From Rubrivirga sp. (GTDB lineage Bacteria; Bacteroidota; Rhodothermia; Rhodothermales; Rubricoccaceae), in NCBI GenBank assembly GCA_012269805.1, contig JAAXJP010000659.1, positions 1 through 8,896 on the forward strand: a stretch of DNA of 8,896 nucleotides. The letters run 5' to 3'. The notes under the pieces are model-generated. The model made no database searches. It saw nothing but the letters and a program-made list of their open reading frames with translations, and was not told where the DNA came from. This document shows positions 5,221-8,896 of the stretch, in pieces. A program made the position numbers and the translations under genes. Within the stretch, counting starts at the first letter, position 1; the number at the start of each line of letters is the position of its first letter.

Positions 5221-7704
5221 ATGACCCGATCGCTCGCCCCCGCGCGCGCCCTCGCCGTCCTCCTCGTCGCCGTCGCCGCGCCCGCGCTCGCGCAGACGCC
5301 CGCGATCCCGCCCGCCTCGGCGCCGACCTACGAGATCCTGTCGGTGTCGGTCGAGGGCGCGCTCGACGAGAACAGCCACGCCCTCGTCCGCTCCATCAGC
5401 GGCCTCCGGCCCGGCCAGCGCGTCCAACTCCCCTGGGACCCCGCCTTCGGCGAGGCCGTCCGCAACCTCTACAGCCGCGGCGGCTACTCCGACGCCACCG
5501 TCGAGGCGACCGAGGTCGCCGGCGACGGTGTCTTCCTGACCGTCACCGTCGTCGAGGAGCCGCGCCTGGCCTCCGTCGAGTACGAGGGGCTTCGCTCGTC
5601 GACCATCGACGACCTCCGGCCCCAGATCCCGCTGCTCCGGGGCCGCGCCGTGCGCCCCGCCGACATCGAGCGGGCCGAGCTGGCCATCCGCCAGAAGCTG
5701 AGCGACGAGGGCTACCGCCTCGCGACGGTCACCACGACCCAGCGGATCGACGAGGACGGCCGCGTGGTCGTGACGTTCAACGTCGAGCGCGGCGAGCGCC
5801 AGTCGGTCGCCGACGTCCGGTTCGTGGGCAACGAGGTGTTCTCGGAGCGGACGCTCCGCAAGACGCTCTCGAACACGCCCGAGCGGCGCTGGTGGCGCTT
5901 CTGGAAGCGCGAGACGTTCGACGACGAGGGCTTCCAGGACGACCTCGCCAGCCTCGTCCGCTACTACAACGACCGGGGCTACTACGGCGCCCGCGTCGTG
6001 AGCGACTCCGTGTTTACGGAGACCACCGACGACGGCGAGGAGGAGCTCGTCGTCCAGATCGAGGTCGAGGAGGGGCCGCAGTACCACATCCGCGACGTCG
6101 TGTTCGAGGGCAACACGCTCTACACCGACGAGCAGCTCCAGCTCGCCCTCGGCATCCAGCCCGGCGACACCTACGACGCCTCCCGGATCGAGCAGAACCT
6201 GTACTACACGCAGGACAAGACGGACATCACGAGCCTCTACCAGGACCGCGGCTACTACGAGTTCTACATCGCCCCCGAGATCGTCGAGGCGCCCGGCGAC
6301 TCGCTCGACCTGTTCTTCGAGATCACCGAGGGCGAGGTCTACGAGTTCGGCGAGGTCCGCATCGCGGGCAACACGCGGACGAAGGAGCACGTCATCCGGC
6401 GCGAGCTCCGGACCGTCCCCGGCCAGCCGTACAGCCGCCAGGCCATCGAGCGGAGCGTCCGCGAACTGGCGACGTTGAACTACTTCGACCCGGCCAGCTT
6501 CGGCGCCGGCCCGGCCATCAACGTCAACGAGCAGGAGAAGACGGTCGACCTCGTCTACAACCTCGCCGAGACGTCGTCGGACCAGCTCGAGCTCTCGGGC
6601 GGCTACGGCGGGTCCGGCATCGGGCTGATCCTCTCGGCCCGCGTGACGTTCGCCAACTTCTCGGTCCAGAACCTCCTCCAGGGCTTCGACGGCGGGATGC
6701 CGACCGGCGACGGCCAGCAGCTCTCGCTCCAGGTCCAGACCTACGGGAGCCGGGCCCAGATCTACTCGCTCTCCTTTACTGAGCCGTGGTTCCGCGGGCA
6801 GGCCACGCCGGCGGGGTTCGCCCTCTCGTACCGCCGCCAGGAGTTCTCGTCGCTGACCTCGACGACGCAGGGGCTGTACTCGACCGCGGGCGCCTCGGTG
6901 TTCTACCGGCAGCGGCTAAAGTGGCCCGACGACTTTTTCGTAACGGGCACGAACCTCGGCTACCGGCTCTACGACGTCCGCGGCCTGGGGTCGTCGGTGA
7001 TCCCCGAGGGCGTGAGCCAGGAGGTCACGCTGAGCCAGTCGCTCTCGCGGAACGCGCTCGACAACCCGACCTTCCCGCAGAACGGCTCGCAGGTGGGCCT
7101 GACGGTCACCGTCGCCCCTCCGATCGGGGACTTTATCCAGTACCACAAGTGGGACCTCCAGACGGCGTTTTACACGCCGGTCGTCGGACGGCTCACGGCG
7201 TCGGTGCGGACGCAGTTCGGCTACATCGGCTCGCTCACGGGCGACGACGTCCGGTTCCAGCGGTACCTCGTCGGCGGCACGCCGCTCGAGGCGAGCGGGA
7301 CCTCGAGCATCTCGCGCGGCTTCGGCAAGGACCTCGTGTTCCTCCGCGGCTACCCCATCGAGGCCATCGGGCCGCGCCAGGGCGGGCAGCCCGTCGGCGG
7401 TCGGATCCTCAACAAGTACGAGGCCGAGCTCGGGATGCTGCTGTTCCAGACCCCCCAGCTCTCACTCGCCCCGTACCTCTTCGCCGACGCGGCCAACACC
7501 TACGACGGGTTCGAGGACTACGACCCGGCCCGGCTCTACCGCGCCGCTGGCGTCGGCGCCCGGATCTTCCTCCCGATCCTCGGGCTGGTGGACCTCAACA
7601 TGGGCTACCAGATCGACCCGTACACGCCGCTCGACACCTCGCAAGGGGCCATTGAGGATGCCCAGCCCGGCTGGCGCTTCCAGTTCTCGCTCGGCGGGCG
7701 GTAG
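5221..7704 (+). CDS. bamA: Outer-membrane beta-barrel assembly protein BamA
   Basis: This gene encodes 827 residues, the usual size for BamA. The ATG at 5221 gives a clean signal peptide (1-24, cleavage after ALA before Gln 25); an upstream in-frame TTG at 5185 would bury it. BamA is the central pore of the BAM complex, which folds and inserts beta-barrel proteins into the outer membrane. Five POTRA domains can be followed by their repeated opening strand and E/G-rich closing strand: about 37-114, 115-190, 193-285, 287-371 and 373-450, with typical FVGNEVFSE, FEGNTLYTDEQL and IAGNTRTKEHVI openings. The barrel (about 454-827) includes SFTEPWF (518-524) and the loop-6 motif R709-G710-Y711, the family's conserved xRGY/F. 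The protein ends FQFSLGGR, resembling the beta-signal but lacking the usual terminal aromatic residue. It probably heads an operon with the two Skp-type genes; the next start is 38 bases downstream. Confidence 0.95.
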   Translation: MTRSLAPARALAVLLVAVAAPALAQTPAIPPASAPTYEILSVSVEGALDENSHALVRSISGLRPGQRVQLPWDPAFGEAVRNLYSRGGYSDATVEATEVAGDGVFLTVTVVEEPRLASVEYEGLRSSTIDDLRPQIPLLRGRAVRPADIERAELAIRQKLSDEGYRLATVTTTQRIDEDGRVVVTFNVERGERQSVADVRFVGNEVFSERTLRKTLSNTPERRWWRFWKRETFDDEGFQDDLASLVRYYNDRGYYGARVVSDSVFTETTDDGEEELVVQIEVEEGPQYHIRDVVFEGNTLYTDEQLQLALGIQPGDTYDASRIEQNLYYTQDKTDITSLYQDRGYYEFYIAPEIVEAPGDSLDLFFEITEGEVYEFGEVRIAGNTRTKEHVIRRELRTVPGQPYSRQAIERSVRELATLNYFDPASFGAGPAINVNEQEKTVDLVYNLAETSSDQLELSGGYGGSGIGLILSARVTFANFSVQNLLQGFDGGMPTGDGQQLSLQVQTYGSRAQIYSLSFTEPWFRGQATPAGFALSYRRQEFSSLTSTTQGLYSTAGASVFYRQRLKWPDDFFVTGTNLGYRLYDVRGLGSSVIPEGVSQEVTLSQSLSRNALDNPTFPQNGSQVGLTVTVAPPIGDFIQYHKWDLQTAFYTPVVGRLTASVRTQFGYIGSLTGDDVRFQRYLVGGTPLEASGTSSISRGFGKDLVFLRGYPIEAIGPRQGGQPVGGRILNKYEAELGMLLFQTPQLSLAPYLFADAANTYDGFEDYDPARLYRAAGVGARIFLPILGLVDLNMGYQIDPYTPLDTSQGAIEDAQPGWRFQFSLGGR

Positions 7705-7742
7705 GCTTGCTGCGCCTCGTCCTCCCTGTAGCCGCGACCCCC

Positions 7743-8288
7743 ATGCGCCCGCTGATCGCCCTCGCCGCCCTTCTTCTCGCTGCGCCCGCCGCGCTGGCGC
7801 AGCAGACCATCGGGTTTATCGACTCGTCGACGATCCTGCCGCAGATGCCGGAGTTCCAGTCGGCCCAGCAGGAGCTCGACCGGCTCACGCAGCAGTGGCA
7901 GGCCGAGGTCCAGGCCGTCGCGCTCGAGGCCGAGCAGATGGCCGACCGGTTCGCGGCCCGCGAGATCCTCTACACCGACGACGAGCGCGAGGCCCAACTC
8001 GAGGCCATCGAGGCCAAGCGCGAGGAGCGCGACGCGCTCCGGACCCGCTACTTCGGCCCGCAGGGCGAGCTGTTCCGCGAGCAGCAGACGCAGATGCGGC
8101 CGGCCCAGGAGCGGCTCCTCGCCGCGATCGAGGTCGTCGCGGAGGAGGGCGACTACGACTACATCTTCGACCGGGCGGGCGAGTACCTCTTCCTCTACAC
8201 CCGCCCCCGCAACAACGTGACCGACCTCGTGCTCGAAGAGCTCGGGATCGGGCTCGGCGCGGCCGGCCTCTCCGGCACGAGCCGCTAG
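7743..8288 (+). CDS. skp: Periplasmic OmpH/Skp-family chaperone, first copy
   Basis: This gene encodes 181 residues from ATG 7743; an earlier in-frame TTG at 7707 would put 12 residues ahead of the signal and is rejected. The signal peptide is residues 1-19 (LIALAALLLAAPAALA, cut before Gln 20). The mature protein opens with the family strand IGFIDSSTILPQMPEF (23-38), followed by a long charged helical hairpin (about 40-135) rich in Gln, Glu, Arg and Ala, then a closing strand region YDYIFDRAGEYLFLY (138-152) and a short helix. This is the Skp/OmpH fold, in which three subunits form a tentacled holdase that escorts unfolded outer-membrane proteins through the periplasm. Its position 38 bases downstream of bamA, the acceptor of such clients, supports the role. 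The ten-residue tail (172-181) is Gly/Ala/Ser-rich and looks disordered. Confidence 0.9.
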   Translation: MRPLIALAALLLAAPAALAQQTIGFIDSSTILPQMPEFQSAQQELDRLTQQWQAEVQAVALEAEQMADRFAAREILYTDDEREAQLEAIEAKREERDALRTRYFGPQGELFREQQTQMRPAQERLLAAIEVVAEEGDYDYIFDRAGEYLFLYTRPRNNVTDLVLEELGIGLGAAGLSGTSR

Positions 8289-8327
8289 CTCACGGCCGTT
8301 CACCGACCGTCCCCCCACGACAATCCC

Positions 8328-8896
8328 ATGACTCTCCGCCGACTCGTCCTCCTTGCCTTCGCCGTCGCGTTCGCGCCGGCCGCCCTGGCGCAGCCGATGA
8401 AGGTCGGCTTCGTCGACACCGACCAGATCGTGATCCGGATGCCGGCCTTCGCCGACGTCCAGACGCAGCTCCAGCAGCAGCAGCAGGCCGTCGGCCAGCG
8501 CGTGGCCGTGGTGCAGGATTCGCTCCAGCAGGTGTTCAACACGAAGCTCGAGGAGTACCAGACCTTCGACCAGAGCGCCGTCGCGACCGACGCCGCGCGC
8601 CAGGAGCGCCAGCAGGAGCTCCTCCAGCTCCGCAACGACATCGAGCAGGCGGAGGTCCAGGGCCTCCAGTACCTCTCGTACGCCGAGGCCCGGCTGCTCC
8701 AGCCCGTTCTCAACCAGATCGACCAGGCCATCCAGGCCGAAGCCTCCGAAGGCGGCTACGACCTCGTGCTCCCGACCGTCGCCAACAACGCGCCCGTCTT
8801 CCTGTACCGGAGCGAGCGCGTCGATGACCTGACGGTCCCGATCATGGAGCGGCTCGGGATCGACCCGAACGCCGCCCCAGTGGGCCAGCAGCAGCC
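8328..8896 (+). CDS. skp: Periplasmic OmpH/Skp-family chaperone, second copy, 3' partial
   Basis: The frame is open to the window edge, giving 189 visible residues without a stop; typical family length suggests the end is near. The signal peptide is residues 1-21 (LVLLAFAVAFAPAALA, cut before Gln 22). It opens with KVGFVDTDQIVIRMPAF (25-41), the same family strand as the preceding gene, followed by a helical hairpin (about 42-140) and a closing GGYDLVLPTVANNAPVFLY (142-160). It is much richer in Gln than the first copy, including five consecutive CAG codons (Gln 49-53) and a Gln run at the visible C-terminus (187-189). The two copies share the fold but differ throughout the helices, so the duplication is old. 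Tandem skp genes after bamA are common in Bacteroidota. The gap from the first copy is 39 bases with no clear terminator or promoter, so co-transcription is likely. Confidence 0.88.
   Translation, partial: MTLRRLVLLAFAVAFAPAALAQPMKVGFVDTDQIVIRMPAFADVQTQLQQQQQAVGQRVAVVQDSLQQVFNTKLEEYQTFDQSAVATDAARQERQQELLQLRNDIEQAEVQGLQYLSYAEARLLQPVLNQIDQAIQAEASEGGYDLVLPTVANNAPVFLYRSERVDDLTVPIMERLGIDPNAAPVGQQQ

Noticed and set aside
4840..6390. Long open frame on the minus strand (516 codons) opposite uppS and bamA
   Set aside because: It spans two well-identified genes on the other strand and translates to repetitive Val/Leu/Asp/Arg sequence, typical of an antisense shadow.
8471..8485. (CAG)5 as a microsatellite or CRISPR-like repeat
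   Set aside because: It is a short in-frame Gln run inside a coiled-coil region of an OmpH/Skp protein, with no spacers or longer repeat structure.
7652..8827. 391-codon + strand frame across the bamA end and both skp genes
   Set aside because: Low-complexity Arg/Ala/Pro/Gly translation in the wrong frame; the skp frames have signal peptides and family motifs.
1..8896. A complete novel defence, mobile or biosynthetic system
   Set aside because: I see no nuclease, transposase, integrase, toxin-antitoxin, reverse transcriptase or biosynthetic enzyme; the recognisable genes are envelope-biogenesis and exported proteins.

Overview
The window is very GC-rich (about 70% or more by eye) and densely packed, with every supported gene on the + strand. 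Three things point to a high-GC member of the Bacteroidota/Rhodothermota group: a type IX secretion (T9SS) C-terminal sorting domain, a small protein with a PID-CTERM-like tail, and the order uppS - bamA - skp - skp. My best guess is Rhodothermota, for example a Rubricoccaceae/Rubrivirga-like bacterium. That placement is inference from gene content and composition, not from a marker gene. None of the starts is preceded by a convincing Shine-Dalgarno sequence, which also fits this group.

Left part (1-4178), cell-surface and secreted proteins of mostly unknown function: a 5'-truncated probable lipoprotein with two OB-fold-like repeats (2-844); a membrane-anchored protein with an Arg-rich stretch and a beta-rich C-terminal domain (851-1420); a small secreted six-cysteine protein whose C-terminal half is clearly AT-richer than its surroundings (1501-2034); a 618-residue T9SS cargo protein (2048-3904); and, 4 bases later, an 89-residue Pro-rich protein with a PID-CTERM-like tail (3909-4178). 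Gaps are 6, 80, 13 and 4 bases, so at least some of these are probably co-transcribed.

Right part (4245-8896), conserved envelope-biogenesis genes: undecaprenyl diphosphate synthase (uppS, 4245-5045) supplies the lipid carrier for peptidoglycan and surface glycans. BamA (5221-7704) is the outer-membrane beta-barrel assembly pore. Two tandem OmpH/Skp-type periplasmic chaperones follow (7743-8288 and 8328 to the window end, the second cut by the edge). A 175-base non-coding stretch between uppS and bamA holds two hairpins, one followed by a short T run, so bamA-skp-skp may have its own promoter. The upper genes make exported proteins and the lower genes make machinery that carries and inserts envelope proteins, so the whole window concerns the cell envelope.

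No RNA genes, CRISPR arrays, insertion sequences or phage structural genes were seen. Most of the window is ordinary for this kind of genome. The items most worth a second look are the low-GC cassette in the six-cysteine gene, the PID-CTERM-like protein next to a T9SS cargo, and the hairpin-rich bamA leader.
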